Shown one piece after another: positions 51,769 to 60,873 of a stretch of DNA of 64,000 nt. The stretch is taken from positions 61,722-125,721 of the forward strand of contig WKFN01000008.1 of NCBI GenBank assembly GCA_014872805.1. Direction: 5' to 3'. The stretch's first letter is position 1. Each line of letters starts with the position of its first letter. The translations under genes were made by a program, and so were the position numbers. This DNA is from Opacimonas sp014872805 (GTDB taxonomy: Bacteria > Pseudomonadota > Gammaproteobacteria > Enterobacterales > Alteromonadaceae). Below the pieces are notes generated by a model. That model worked only from the letters and a program-made list of their open reading frames with translations, did not search any database and had not been told where the DNA came from.

Positions 51769-51860
51769 AATGCTGTCTTAGGTTAAATTGCTTGTGATTG
51801 AATGTGTGATAATACCATAAGAGCCCTGATAATACAGGGCTCTATTAGTGGTAGATACAA

Positions 51861-51888
51861 AAAACCCTCAACCTAAGTTGAGGGTTTT
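51861..51888 (-). terminator. Terminator after symporter gene
   Basis: AAAACCCTCAAC-CTAA-GTTGAGGGTTTT, a 12-bp stem followed on the minus strand by TTTTTT. It lies 33 bases past the symporter stop. Confidence 0.95.
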
Positions 51889-51921
51889 GAAGTCAATCTA
51901 ATATAGATTAGAAATCATTTC

Positions 51922-53661
51922 TTAGTGGTCGTGTGCAGCCGCAATCTCACCGTGTGGTGAACGGAAGTTATCAACCATATCAGCGATTTCTTTAGGTGCG
52001 GGCGCAGTAGCTTTCAATACGATGAAGGCAACAGCGAAGTTCACGATTGCACCAACCGCACCGAATGCGTTAGGTGAAATACCTAGGAACCAGTTAGCAT
52101 CTAAGCCGCCTAAGAATGAAGTACCAGGAATAAACATGATGCCTTTGTGTTGGAATACGTAAAGCATGGTTACACCAAGACCTGCACACATACCTGCGAT
52201 GGCGCCTTTGTCATTCATAGTGCGTGAGAAGATACCCATCATTAGCGCAGGGAAGATTGATGATGCAGCTAGACCGAAGGCTAGGGCAACTGTACCTGCC
52301 GCAAATCCTGGAGGGTTAAGACCTAAGTAACCGGCGAACAGAATCGATACTGACATAACGATACGTCCCCACATTAGCTCAGACTTCTCACTCATATCAG
52401 GCGTTAAGATACCTTTCATCAAATCGTGTGAAATGGATGATGAGATAGCAAGTAGTAGACCCGCAGCTGTTGATAATGCCGCAGCAAGACCACCGGCAGC
52501 AACCAATGCGATTACCCAGTTAGGTAAGTTAGCAATTGAAGGGTTAGCTAGTACCATGATGTCACGGTCAACTTTAACCATTTCGTTAGTTGCTTTATCT
52601 GCTGTGTATTGAATTTTACCATCGCCATTCTTATCTTCGAATGCCAATAGACCGGTGCGTTCCCAATCTTTGAACCACTGAGGACGTTGCTCATACTCAA
52701 GGTTTTGACCTGGAGCTGGTTCAATTGTGTTCATTAGGTTAAAACGAGCCATTGCACCAACAGCAGGAGCTACTGTGTATAATAATGCGATGAATACTAA
52801 TGCATAACCAGCAGATGAACGAGCAGCTTGTACTGAAGGAACAGTAAAGAAGCGCATGATAACGTGTGGTAGACCTGCAGTACCAATCATTAGTGAAAGC
52901 GTATACGCAAACATGTTCAATGAGCTACCAAGGGTCGCAGTTGTATATTCTTTAAAGCCAAGGTCAGTAACAACCAGATCAAGCTTATCAAGAAGATAGA
53001 CACCACTTCCGTCCGCTAGTGTAGAACCAAGACCTAATTGTGGAATTGGGTTGCCAGTTAACTGGAACGAGATGAAGATAGCTGGAATTGTGTATGCAGT
53101 AATCAATACAATGTACTGAGCGATCTGAGTATAAGTAATACCTTTCATACCACCTAATACAGCGTATACGAATACAACTGCCATACCAATATATAGACCT
53201 GTATCGTATTCAACTTCTAGGAAGCGAGAGAACGCAACACCAACACCTTTCATCTGACCGATGATGTAGGTAACTGATGCAACAATCAAACATACAATAG
53301 TTACAATACGTACAGTACGTGAATAGAAACGGTCACCGATAAACTCAGGAACAGTAAACTTACCGTGCTTACGCATGTAAGGAGCTAGACACATAGCTAG
53401 TAATACATAACCACCTGTCCAACCCATTAGGAATACAGAACCACCGTAACCTAAGAAGGCAATTAGACCAGCCATCGAAATAAACGATGCTGCTGACATC
53501 CAGTCGGCGCCGATTGCCATACCGTTTTGTAATGGAGTAACACCACCACCCGCAGCATAGAAGTCAGCAGTTGATCCCGCACGCGCCCAAATAGCGATTG
53601 CGAAATACAAACCGAACGTGCCGAATACGGCAATGTATGTATAAATCTTTAACTCATCCAT
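51922..53661 (-). CDS. Sodium:solute symporter, ActP-like (VC2705 subfamily)
   Basis: 579-aa SSS-family transporter with about 13 TM segments. Standard motifs GADWMSAASFISMAGLIAFLGYGG and AAALSTAAGLLLAISSSISHDL are present, with a long periplasmic or cytosolic insert (about 310-370, NTIEPAPGQNLEYEQRPQWFKDWERTG). Members of this subfamily pair with a small DUF4212 subunit and import acetate or other short carboxylates; substrate is not proven here. Coupled to its partner by a one-base overlap. Confidence 0.9.
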   Translation of the reverse strand: MDELKIYTYIAVFGTFGLYFAIAIWARAGSTADFYAAGGGVTPLQNGMAIGADWMSAASFISMAGLIAFLGYGGSVFLMGWTGGYVLLAMCLAPYMRKHGKFTVPEFIGDRFYSRTVRIVTIVCLIVASVTYIIGQMKGVGVAFSRFLEVEYDTGLYIGMAVVFVYAVLGGMKGITYTQIAQYIVLITAYTIPAIFISFQLTGNPIPQLGLGSTLADGSGVYLLDKLDLVVTDLGFKEYTTATLGSSLNMFAYTLSLMIGTAGLPHVIMRFFTVPSVQAARSSAGYALVFIALLYTVAPAVGAMARFNLMNTIEPAPGQNLEYEQRPQWFKDWERTGLLAFEDKNGDGKIQYTADKATNEMVKVDRDIMVLANPSIANLPNWVIALVAAGGLAAALSTAAGLLLAISSSISHDLMKGILTPDMSEKSELMWGRIVMSVSILFAGYLGLNPPGFAAGTVALAFGLAASSIFPALMMGIFSRTMNDKGAIAGMCAGLGVTMLYVFQHKGIMFIPGTSFLGGLDANWFLGISPNAFGAVGAIVNFAVAFIVLKATAPAPKEIADMVDNFRSPHGEIAAAHDH

Positions 53662-53912
53662 TACGAATTCTCCACGTCATATTTTTTATCTAGATCATTC
53701 ATTTTCTTGCCATACCAGAAGATAAGGGCTAAGAAGGTATAAATTGAACCTTGTTGTGCAAACCAGAAACCTAACTTATAACCACCCAAACGGATTGCAT
53801 TCAACGGTTCAACTAAAATTAAGCCAAAGCCGAAAGAAACTACAAACCAAATGACCAAGCAGATCTTGATTACGCGAAGGTTCTCTTGCCAGTAAGTGCT
53901 TTGATTCTCCAC
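53661..53912 (-). CDS. Symporter small subunit (DUF4212)
   Basis: 83-aa protein with two membrane segments (KICLVIWFVVSFGFGLILVEPLN and GFWFAQQGSIYTFLALIFWYG), matching the small subunit found with VC2705-type symporters. GTG 53912 is chosen since GGGAG lies seven bases upstream and the protein then begins MENQSTYWQENLRVIK, as expected for the family. The ATG at 53933 and 53954 extensions lack ribosome sites. Confidence 0.85.
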   Translation of the reverse strand: MENQSTYWQENLRVIKICLVIWFVVSFGFGLILVEPLNAIRLGGYKLGFWFAQQGSIYTFLALIFWYGKKMNDLDKKYDVENS

Positions 53913-54325
53913 AGAGTTCTCCCAAATCGTCATCTGCGGCCATAGTGACCACATCGACTATTAAGTTAAATTTGATGGACCTGATGTATAAGCTAAACGT
54001 TTGTTCAACCATGAACATGACATCCATCGCCAGTTAAAAAGTTTATAGATTTGTTAATAATTTGATATAAAACCTTAGTCGCAAACCTAAAATTTGTTAT
54101 CGAATGGGTTGGTTATGTTGACTGACAACGTGTTTAAGATAGGAGAGTTCAAATCGAATCAATACATCTAAACTATTGATAAATAATATTTTATTTTTAT
54201 TATTCCGTTCGATTATGACAATAACTCATAACATTCATGTTAAAAATATTAACACTCTGGACGTACATATCGACTAAATTGGTCAATATTCGAGCGAAAA
54301 ACAGTGGCGACTTGTTAACAATATT
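53913..54325. other. 413-bp gap between symporter operon and lacI-type gene
   Basis: Very AT-rich, with no open frame I can support. It must carry the minus-strand promoter of the symporter operon, but no match good enough to name was found. The 3' end of the LacI gene has no clear hairpin terminator here. Confidence 0.5.
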
Positions 54326-55345
54326 TCAAATAGATTGATGATAAATAGGTTCACTTAGCGAGTCTCTGACAACCATCTTAGCTTCAAACATATTTTCAAT
54401 CACTTTGCCAACACGTTGTTTGTACACCGTTTGCAGTATCCAATAAGCTGCCATCGTGCCCATATCCGAAATGGGGTTTTCTACAGAGGTGAGTGAAGGA
54501 TAGGTATATCGTGCAAAAATCAGATCGTCAAAACCGATCACCGACAGCTGTTGTGGCATATCAATACCTGCACGACGCGCACCCAAAATAACCCCAGTTG
54601 CCATATCATCATTACCACACACAATCGCGGTGCAAGCTTTTTCCAGAGAATGCAGATAGGCAAAACCGGCTTCACCTGAACTGTCGTGGTAATCACCGCA
54701 ATAAACGTAGTCAGGATCAAATTTTATCCCAGCTTCCTGCAAGGCACGTTGATGACCACGCAAGCGCAATCGAGCATCTTCTTTGTAGGTCGGTCCGCTA
54801 ATATAACCAATTTGCTTGTGGCCCTTTTCGATTGCTGATTTGGTGGCCAAATAACCACCTTGTTCATTATCAACAATAAAACAGCGATCGGCGATTTGTG
54901 GTATTTGGTGGTTAATTACGGCAAATTGCACATTGCGCTTGGATAAGTCGACAAGGTAATCATCCGAAATGGAGTCAATACACAAAATGAGTGCATCACA
55001 ACGACAACTGATTAAAAATTCGATGGCTTCTTTTTCTTTCACTTCGTCACTGTGACCTGCGGTAATAATAACGTGCTTACCTGCGTCACGCAAAGTCGTT
55101 TCGATTGAAGCCAGCATGTTGCTAAAGAACGGGCCGTCTAAGACAGACACCAAAATACCGACTCGATTAGACGTTGCCGAAGCCAACGATTGAGCAATGG
55201 AATTTGGTCGATAACCGAGTTCACTCATTGCTTTTTCAACACGTAGTTTGGTGCGTTCCGCGACTTTTGCTTTACCATTTATCACTCGTGAAACGGTGGC
55301 TAATGACACACCCGCACGTTCAGCAACTTGATAAATATTGGCCAT
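54326..55345 (-). CDS. LacI-family transcriptional regulator
   Basis: 339-aa repressor with N-terminal HTH (IYQVAERAGVSLATVSRVING, about residues 3-24), hinge helix (NSIAQSLA) and periplasmic-binding-protein-like sugar domain (VGILVSVLDGPFFSNML, IGYISGPTYKEDARLRL, STAIVCGNDDMATG-type block). Lies just downstream of the GH1 gene on the same strand. Likely controls the glucoside genes through the AAGCGCTT-centred operator at 56801-56816. Confidence 0.93.
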   Translation of the reverse strand: MANIYQVAERAGVSLATVSRVINGKAKVAERTKLRVEKAMSELGYRPNSIAQSLASATSNRVGILVSVLDGPFFSNMLASIETTLRDAGKHVIITAGHSDEVKEKEAIEFLISCRCDALILCIDSISDDYLVDLSKRNVQFAVINHQIPQIADRCFIVDNEQGGYLATKSAIEKGHKQIGYISGPTYKEDARLRLRGHQRALQEAGIKFDPDYVYCGDYHDSSGEAGFAYLHSLEKACTAIVCGNDDMATGVILGARRAGIDMPQQLSVIGFDDLIFARYTYPSLTSVENPISDMGTMAAYWILQTVYKQRVGKVIENMFEAKMVVRDSLSEPIYHQSI

Positions 55346-55369
55346 ACTTTACTCGGTCTATCGATACAA

Positions 55370-56701
55370 CTAACGGGAATATAACATATCTCGATAAGCA
55401 AGTGCGCTATCCTTTAGTATGCGTTCTTGCGTATCGTAATCGACGTACACAATGCCGAATCGTTTACTATAACCCAATGCCCATTCAAAATTATCCATTA
55501 AACTCCAGGCGAAGTAACCACGGATATCAACCCCTGCTTCCATTGCCTCAGCCAGCGCGTTTAAATGTGTTTGAAAATAATCAATTCGTTGCGTATCCAC
55601 AACCCGACCTGACTCTAGCCGGTCGTCCATTGCCGCACCATTTTCAGTAATGTAAATAGGGGGCAGGTCATATCGTTGATGCAGACCAATTAATAAGTCC
55701 GTAAACGCATGAGGCGTGATTTCCCAGCCCATTTCTGTTTTTGGATAATCATTGCGTTCGACTTCCTCAAACCAGCCGTCGTTCGTACTGCGGTAGACCG
55801 CACGCGTGTAATAATTCAACCCTAAAAAATCTATCTTTTCACTGATGATAGCCATATCGCCGCTAGCAATCTCTGGCTGGATGTCATCGGCTAAATCCTC
55901 CAACAAGACTGGGTATGTTCCCGTTAGAATGGGCGTAAGGTACCAATGAAATAGGTAATCACTGGCCATTTGTACTGCTTGCTGATCCGCTGATGAGGCA
56001 CTGTCCGGATAACTCGGATGAATATTTAAAACGATTCCGGCCGGCACAGTGGGTGCATACTGTCGTATTTTTTGCATAGCCAATCCATGCGCCAACAACA
56101 AAACATGATTTGCCTGTCGCCCCGCTTTTGGGCTTTTTTGCCCAGGCGCATGCACACCCACTTCATAGCCAAGGTATCCTGAACAGAAAGGCTCATTCAA
56201 GGTAATATACGCATCTGCTTTATCCCCTAAACGCTGCACGACCAGAGCAACATAGTCAGCAAATGCATTGGCCGTTTCTCGGGACAGCCATCCCCCTCTA
56301 TTTTCTAGGTGTTGTGGTAAATCCCAATGGTATAGGGTAATAAATGCTTGTTTATTATGCTGTTTCAAAAAATTGAGAATGTGTTCATAAAACCGAATCC
56401 CGGTTTCATTCAATGCACCGTCGATATCAATGACACGTGGCCATGCAATAGAAAAGCGATAAGCATCAACCCCTAATTCAAGCAGTATTTGTAGATCTTG
56501 TTCCCAGCGAGAATGGTGGTCACAGGCCACATCACCGTTGCTGTCATCGGATATGGTTCCTTGCTGCGCACAAAAAGTATCCCAAATGCAGTCAAGACGG
56601 AGTTCTCGGGCCCCTTCAATCTGAAAGCTGGAGGTAGCAACCCCAAAGATAAAGTCGTCGCCTTTTGCTTGAATTGCTTCGGGCAATATCAGTTTTTTCA
56701 T
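55370..56701 (-). CDS. GH1 family beta-glucosidase
   Basis: 443 aa, (beta/alpha)8 enzyme without signal peptide, so cytoplasmic. Acid/base Glu170 in ITLNEPFCSGY and nucleophile Glu353 in YITENGAAM. Hydrolyses beta-glucosides such as laminaribiose, gentiobiose or cellobiose taken in by the neighbouring transporter (specific substrate inferred). Divergent from the MFS gene and 24 bases before the LacI gene. Confidence 0.93.
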   Translation of the reverse strand: MKKLILPEAIQAKGDDFIFGVATSSFQIEGARELRLDCIWDTFCAQQGTISDDSNGDVACDHHSRWEQDLQILLELGVDAYRFSIAWPRVIDIDGALNETGIRFYEHILNFLKQHNKQAFITLYHWDLPQHLENRGGWLSRETANAFADYVALVVQRLGDKADAYITLNEPFCSGYLGYEVGVHAPGQKSPKAGRQANHVLLLAHGLAMQKIRQYAPTVPAGIVLNIHPSYPDSASSADQQAVQMASDYLFHWYLTPILTGTYPVLLEDLADDIQPEIASGDMAIISEKIDFLGLNYYTRAVYRSTNDGWFEEVERNDYPKTEMGWEITPHAFTDLLIGLHQRYDLPPIYITENGAAMDDRLESGRVVDTQRIDYFQTHLNALAEAMEAGVDIRGYFAWSLMDNFEWALGYSKRFGIVYVDYDTQERILKDSALAYRDMLYSR

Positions 56702-56796
56702 TTTTTTTACAATCTTACTTGTTGATGCATGCTCTTTTTATGATTAATTGCATACATTCATTGAATTTATATTGTGTACATGTAACACTTTATTGT

Positions 56797-56802
56797 TATA
56801 AT
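56797..56802 (+). promoter_or_regulatory. -10 element of the MFS-GH3 transcript
   Basis: TATAAT at 56797-56802, 65 bases before the MFS ATG. The -35 is not clear. It abuts and overlaps the LacI operator, consistent with repression by steric block. Confidence 0.5.
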
Positions 56803-56816
56803 GAAAGCGCTTACAT
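56801..56816. promoter_or_regulatory. LacI-family operator
   Basis: ATGAAAGCGCTTACAT has the CpG-centred AAGCGCTT core typical of LacI/GalR-family sites and arms matching at all but the fourth base pair. Located between the divergent GH1 and MFS genes, so one site could control both. Confidence 0.8.
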
Positions 56817-56866
56817 TTGTTAATGTAATGTTTAAAGCATAAAAAATCAAGTCTCAGGAGTTATTT

Positions 56867-58111
56867 ATGGCATCTTCAGCGCCAGGACCGTCGGTTACCG
56901 CACAATCGAGTAATCAAACTTATCGTTTCGCATTGATTGCGTTAACCTCTTTATTTTTCATGTGGGGGTTCATCACGTGTCTGAATGACATATTGATCCC
57001 TGCCTTAAAGGGCGCATTTGAACTGAGCTTCACGCAAGCCATGCTGATCCAGTTCTGCTTCTTCAGCGCCTACTTTTTAGTTTCCTTGCCCGCGGGCAAA
57101 CTCGTCGGCAAAATCGGTTATCAAAAAGGCATTGTCGTAGGTCTATCTGTTGCCTGTCTTGGTTGCGTCTTATTCTACCCCGCTGCTGCAATGAGTGTTT
57201 ACGGGATTTTCTTATTTGCGTTATTTGTGTTGGCGTCTGGCATCACCATTTTGCAAGTCTCAGCTAACCCTTATGTTACGGTATTAGGTCCGGTAGAGAC
57301 AGCATCATCTCGTTTGACGCTGACTCAAGCATTTAACTCATTTGGTACTACAATCGCGCCTTTCTTTGGTGCCTTTTTGATCTTTGGTGCGGGTGGTGAG
57401 CATACTGCAACCGATGCTGCAGCAGTCAAACTGCCTTATCTTATCCTTGCAGCCGCGCTGTTAGTTCTTGCGGTCATTTTTGCGGTACTCAAACTACCAA
57501 CGATCTCAGCTGCTGAAGGAAGTGACTCATCTAATTTAACCGGTTCTGCCTGGCAGTATCGTCACTTGGTATTTGGGGCGATCTGTATCTTCTTATACGT
57601 GGGTGCGGAAGTAGCGATTGGCTCATTCCTTGTTAACTATATGGCGCAACCGGAGATCGCAGGATTTGATGAAGCAACCGCAGCTAAATATATTGCTTAT
57701 TATTGGGGCGGAGCAATGGTTGGTCGCTTTATCGGTGCAGCAGTGATGCAGTATGTTGCGGCAGGTAAAGTCCTCGCGTTTAATGCGTGTATGGCCATTT
57801 TATTAATTATTGTTTCTGTAAACAGTACCGGTATGGTGGCGGTTTGGGCCATTTTAGGGGTTGGCCTTTTCAATTCCATTATGTTCCCGACTATTTTCTC
57901 CTTAGCGTTACAAGGTCTAGGCAAACACACTGCACAAGGCTCAGGGATTTTGTGTTTAGCAATCGTCGGTGGTGCGATTGTTCCTTTATTACAAGGTTTC
58001 TTAGCGGATACATTTAGCTTACAAATCTCATTCGTACTGCCAATGCTGTGCTACGGATTTATTGTGTATTACGGCTATAAAGGCCATAAACCAATTGGAC
58101 AAGAGGGATAA
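56867..58111 (+). CDS. Sugar MFS transporter, FucP/GluP-like
   Basis: 414-aa inner-membrane sugar:H+ (or Na+) symporter with 12 TM segments. Family markers include FFMWGFITCLNDILIPALK, PAGKLVGKIGYQKGI and LQVSANPYVTVLGP. Probably imports glucose or a small glucoside. CAGGAG precedes ATG 56867. Followed after 4 bases by the GH3 gene. Confidence 0.92.
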   Translation: MASSAPGPSVTAQSSNQTYRFALIALTSLFFMWGFITCLNDILIPALKGAFELSFTQAMLIQFCFFSAYFLVSLPAGKLVGKIGYQKGIVVGLSVACLGCVLFYPAAAMSVYGIFLFALFVLASGITILQVSANPYVTVLGPVETASSRLTLTQAFNSFGTTIAPFFGAFLIFGAGGEHTATDAAAVKLPYLILAAALLVLAVIFAVLKLPTISAAEGSDSSNLTGSAWQYRHLVFGAICIFLYVGAEVAIGSFLVNYMAQPEIAGFDEATAAKYIAYYWGGAMVGRFIGAAVMQYVAAGKVLAFNACMAILLIIVSVNSTGMVAVWAILGVGLFNSIMFPTIFSLALQGLGKHTAQGSGILCLAIVGGAIVPLLQGFLADTFSLQISFVLPMLCYGFIVYYGYKGHKPIGQEG

Positions 58112-58115
58112 AACA

Positions 58116-60668
58116 ATGCAATTCAAACACTCATTAATTGCTATGGCTATGGCGGGTGTATTAAGCGGTTGTGGGACAGCCCAACCGGAAAAAGAGAGTA
58201 CGACTAAAATGAAAGATACCACTTCCGGTGCCCATCCGGTATGGCCAGTCCTCGATATTAGTGTCAAAAAAGATCCTGAGGTTGAAGCTAAAGTAGAGTC
58301 TATTTTGGCCACTATGACCGTAGAGCAAAAACTGGCACAGATGATCCAACCTGAAATCCGTGATGTGACCGTAGAAGAAATGCGTCAGTATGGTTTTGGT
58401 TCATTTCTCAATGGTGGGGGTTCTTACCCCAACGCTAATAAACAAGCTACTGCACAAGAGTGGATTGATCTTGCTGAAGCCATGTATCAAGCCTCGATTG
58501 ATGATTCTCTAGATGGGTCTACTATCCCAACAATGTGGGGTACTGACGCAGTACATGGTCATAACAACGTGATTGGCGCAACATTATTCCCACATAATAT
58601 TGGTTTAGGCGCTGCCAACGATCCTGATTTGATTGAACGCATTGCCAAAGTCACGGCAACCGAAGTACTAGTAACCGGCATTGATTGGATCTTCGCTCCG
58701 ACGGTTGCTACCGTGCGCAATGATCGCTGGGGTCGTACATACGAGGGTTACTCAGAACATCCAGATATCGTGCGTAGTTACTCAGAAGCCATTGTGAAAG
58801 GCTTACAAGGTCACGCTGATGACAACTTTATGGGCGAAGGTACAGTCATCAGTACCGTCAAACATTTCGTCGGAGACGGTGGCACCACTGATGGCGTAGA
58901 CCAAGGTAATACCGTTGTAGATGATGAGACGTTGTTTAACATCCATGCACAGGGTTATGTCGGTGGTTTGACTGCTGGCTCACAGTCCGTTATGGCATCA
59001 TTTAACCGCTGGAATGGCAAAAAAATCCACGGCGATCATTATCTATTAACTGAAGTTCTCAAAGACCGCATGGGTTTTGATGGGTTTGTCGTAGGTGACT
59101 GGAATGGCCATGGTCAGGTCGCAGATTGCTCCAATGAAAGCTGTCCTCAAGCCATCAATGCCGGTTTGGATATCTTTATGGCACCAACCCAGTCGTGGAA
59201 AGCGCTTTGGACCAACACCCTGCAACAAATCAATGATGGCATTATTCCAATGTCTCGAGTGGATGATGCGGTACGGCGTATTTTACGTGTCAAAGTACGC
59301 GCAGGTTTGTTTGACAAACCAAGCCCAGCCAATCGACCACTCTCAGGTAAAACTGAATTATTAGGCTCAGATGAACATCGTGCCGTTGCTCGCGAAGCGG
59401 TTCGTAAATCATTGGTCATGCTCAAAAATAGCGATAATTTGTTACCGCTATCTCCTATGCAAAATATTTTGGTAGCCGGTGACGGTGCGCATAATATTGG
59501 TAAACAATCTGGTGGCTGGACCATAACATGGCAAGGCACCAACAACGAAAACAGTGATTTCCCAGGTGGATCATCTATCTTCGATGGCATTGAACGCCAA
59601 GTCACTGCTGCTGGTGGACAAGCGACTCTTAGCGTCGATGGTAGTTTTACTGAGAAACCCGATGTGGCCATTGTGGTCTTTGGTGAGGAACCCTATGCAG
59701 AAGGTGTTGGGGATATTGCCAATTTGGAATATTCACCTAATGACAAAAAAGATTTAGCTCTTTTGAAATCTTTTAAAGAACAAGGGATCCCAACTGTGGC
59801 GTTATTCATCACTGGCCGGCCATTATGGGTCAACAGCGAACTTAATGCATCGGATGCGTTTGTTGCGGTTTGGCTACCTGGCTCAGAGGGTGAAGGCATT
59901 GCTGATGTGATCTTGCGTGATGCTGAAAACAACATGCAACATGATTTCGTCGGGAAACTATCCTTCTCTTGGCCTAAAGATCCCAACCAAATTGTCAATG
60001 TGGGTGATAGCGATTATGACCCATTATTCCCATATGGCTTTGGCTTGACTTATTCTGATATGGATACACTTGGTGATAATCTATCTGAAACTGTTGCAAC
60101 TCAAGTTCAAGCAAATGATTTGGTGTTCTATAATCGTTCCACACAGCCACCTTGGACCAAAACTTTGGTATCGGCATTTGATACCGCACCCATTACTGCA
60201 AGCACGCAGTCAATAGGTGTGGTCAGTTATCGTACGCAAGACCGTGAGGTACAAGAAGATTCTTTCTCTTTGAGTACTCAAGGTGGTGCTTATGCTGGTG
60301 TTCGATTTGCAGGTAACGGCACTGCTCAGGACTTCTCAGCATCGGTTACAACCGATAAAGTACTTAGCATGCTGGTTAACGTGACAACCGCACCGAATGC
60401 CCCACTTATGTTAGGGATGAATTGTGGCTCTGTAAGTGATTGCGGTACGGTTGTTGACATTGCACCAGTTCTCTCTCAATTACCTCAAAACACTTGGGAG
60501 CGCATCAATGTGCCGGCTCAGTGTTGGAGTGACTTAGGTGTTGACTACGGCAAATTATCAGAGGGCTTAAGCATGGTCACTGCTGGTGAGATGCAAGTCA
60601 GCTTCTCTGATATTGGTTTTACAGATAACATTGAAGGAACAGTGCTTACTTGTCCCCAACCTAAGTAA
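58116..60668 (+). CDS. GH3 family beta-glucosidase/exo-glucanase lipoprotein (ExoP-like)
   Basis: 850 aa from ATG 58116 (GAGGG upstream). Lipobox LSGCG (Cys about residue 22), so anchored to a membrane, probably outer membrane facing the periplasm. GH3 N domain with nucleophile Asp328 (GFDGFVVGDWNGHG) and KHFVGDGGT, then a GH3 C domain (RKSLVMLKNSDNLLPL) and a C-terminal beta-sandwich (about 690-850) like that of marine ExoP enzymes acting on beta-1,3/1,4-glucans. It would trim oligosaccharides delivered by the TonB receptor. Confidence 0.93.
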   Translation: MQFKHSLIAMAMAGVLSGCGTAQPEKESTTKMKDTTSGAHPVWPVLDISVKKDPEVEAKVESILATMTVEQKLAQMIQPEIRDVTVEEMRQYGFGSFLNGGGSYPNANKQATAQEWIDLAEAMYQASIDDSLDGSTIPTMWGTDAVHGHNNVIGATLFPHNIGLGAANDPDLIERIAKVTATEVLVTGIDWIFAPTVATVRNDRWGRTYEGYSEHPDIVRSYSEAIVKGLQGHADDNFMGEGTVISTVKHFVGDGGTTDGVDQGNTVVDDETLFNIHAQGYVGGLTAGSQSVMASFNRWNGKKIHGDHYLLTEVLKDRMGFDGFVVGDWNGHGQVADCSNESCPQAINAGLDIFMAPTQSWKALWTNTLQQINDGIIPMSRVDDAVRRILRVKVRAGLFDKPSPANRPLSGKTELLGSDEHRAVAREAVRKSLVMLKNSDNLLPLSPMQNILVAGDGAHNIGKQSGGWTITWQGTNNENSDFPGGSSIFDGIERQVTAAGGQATLSVDGSFTEKPDVAIVVFGEEPYAEGVGDIANLEYSPNDKKDLALLKSFKEQGIPTVALFITGRPLWVNSELNASDAFVAVWLPGSEGEGIADVILRDAENNMQHDFVGKLSFSWPKDPNQIVNVGDSDYDPLFPYGFGLTYSDMDTLGDNLSETVATQVQANDLVFYNRSTQPPWTKTLVSAFDTAPITASTQSIGVVSYRTQDREVQEDSFSLSTQGGAYAGVRFAGNGTAQDFSASVTTDKVLSMLVNVTTAPNAPLMLGMNCGSVSDCGTVVDIAPVLSQLPQNTWERINVPAQCWSDLGVDYGKLSEGLSMVTAGEMQVSFSDIGFTDNIEGTVLTCPQPK

Positions 60669-60683
60669 GCTTTATCAGCAAGT

Positions 60684-60717
60684 GCTATTGCGTAGGGATG
60701 CGCAATAGCCATTTTTT
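60684..60717 (+). terminator. Terminator after GH3 gene
   Basis: GCTATTGCG (60684-60692) and CGCAATAGC (60701-60709) form a 9-bp stem followed by CATTTTTT. Confidence 0.9.
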
Positions 60718-60827
60718 CCAGTTCTCTGTCCCCCTCCTTTTACAACTCTCTTATATTGAAAACCATTCGTCTTTATGTATGGGTGAGTTGTCGTGGCTGG
60801 TAGTAGACAATGTTTGGGTGTATAAAA

Positions 60828-60855
60828 AAAGCCCTTGCTTTACAGCAAGGGCTTT
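60828..60855 (-). terminator. Terminator after TonB receptor gene
   Basis: AAAGCCCTTGCT-TTAC-AGCAAGGGCTTT, a 12-bp stem followed on the minus strand by a T run. Confidence 0.95.
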
Positions 60856-60873
60856 GTTGATTGGCATTGAATG

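Noticed and set aside
56777..56784. TACATGTA palindrome as a second LacI operator
   Set aside because: Only 8 bases, AT-rich and lacking the central CpG of LacI-family sites; expected by chance.
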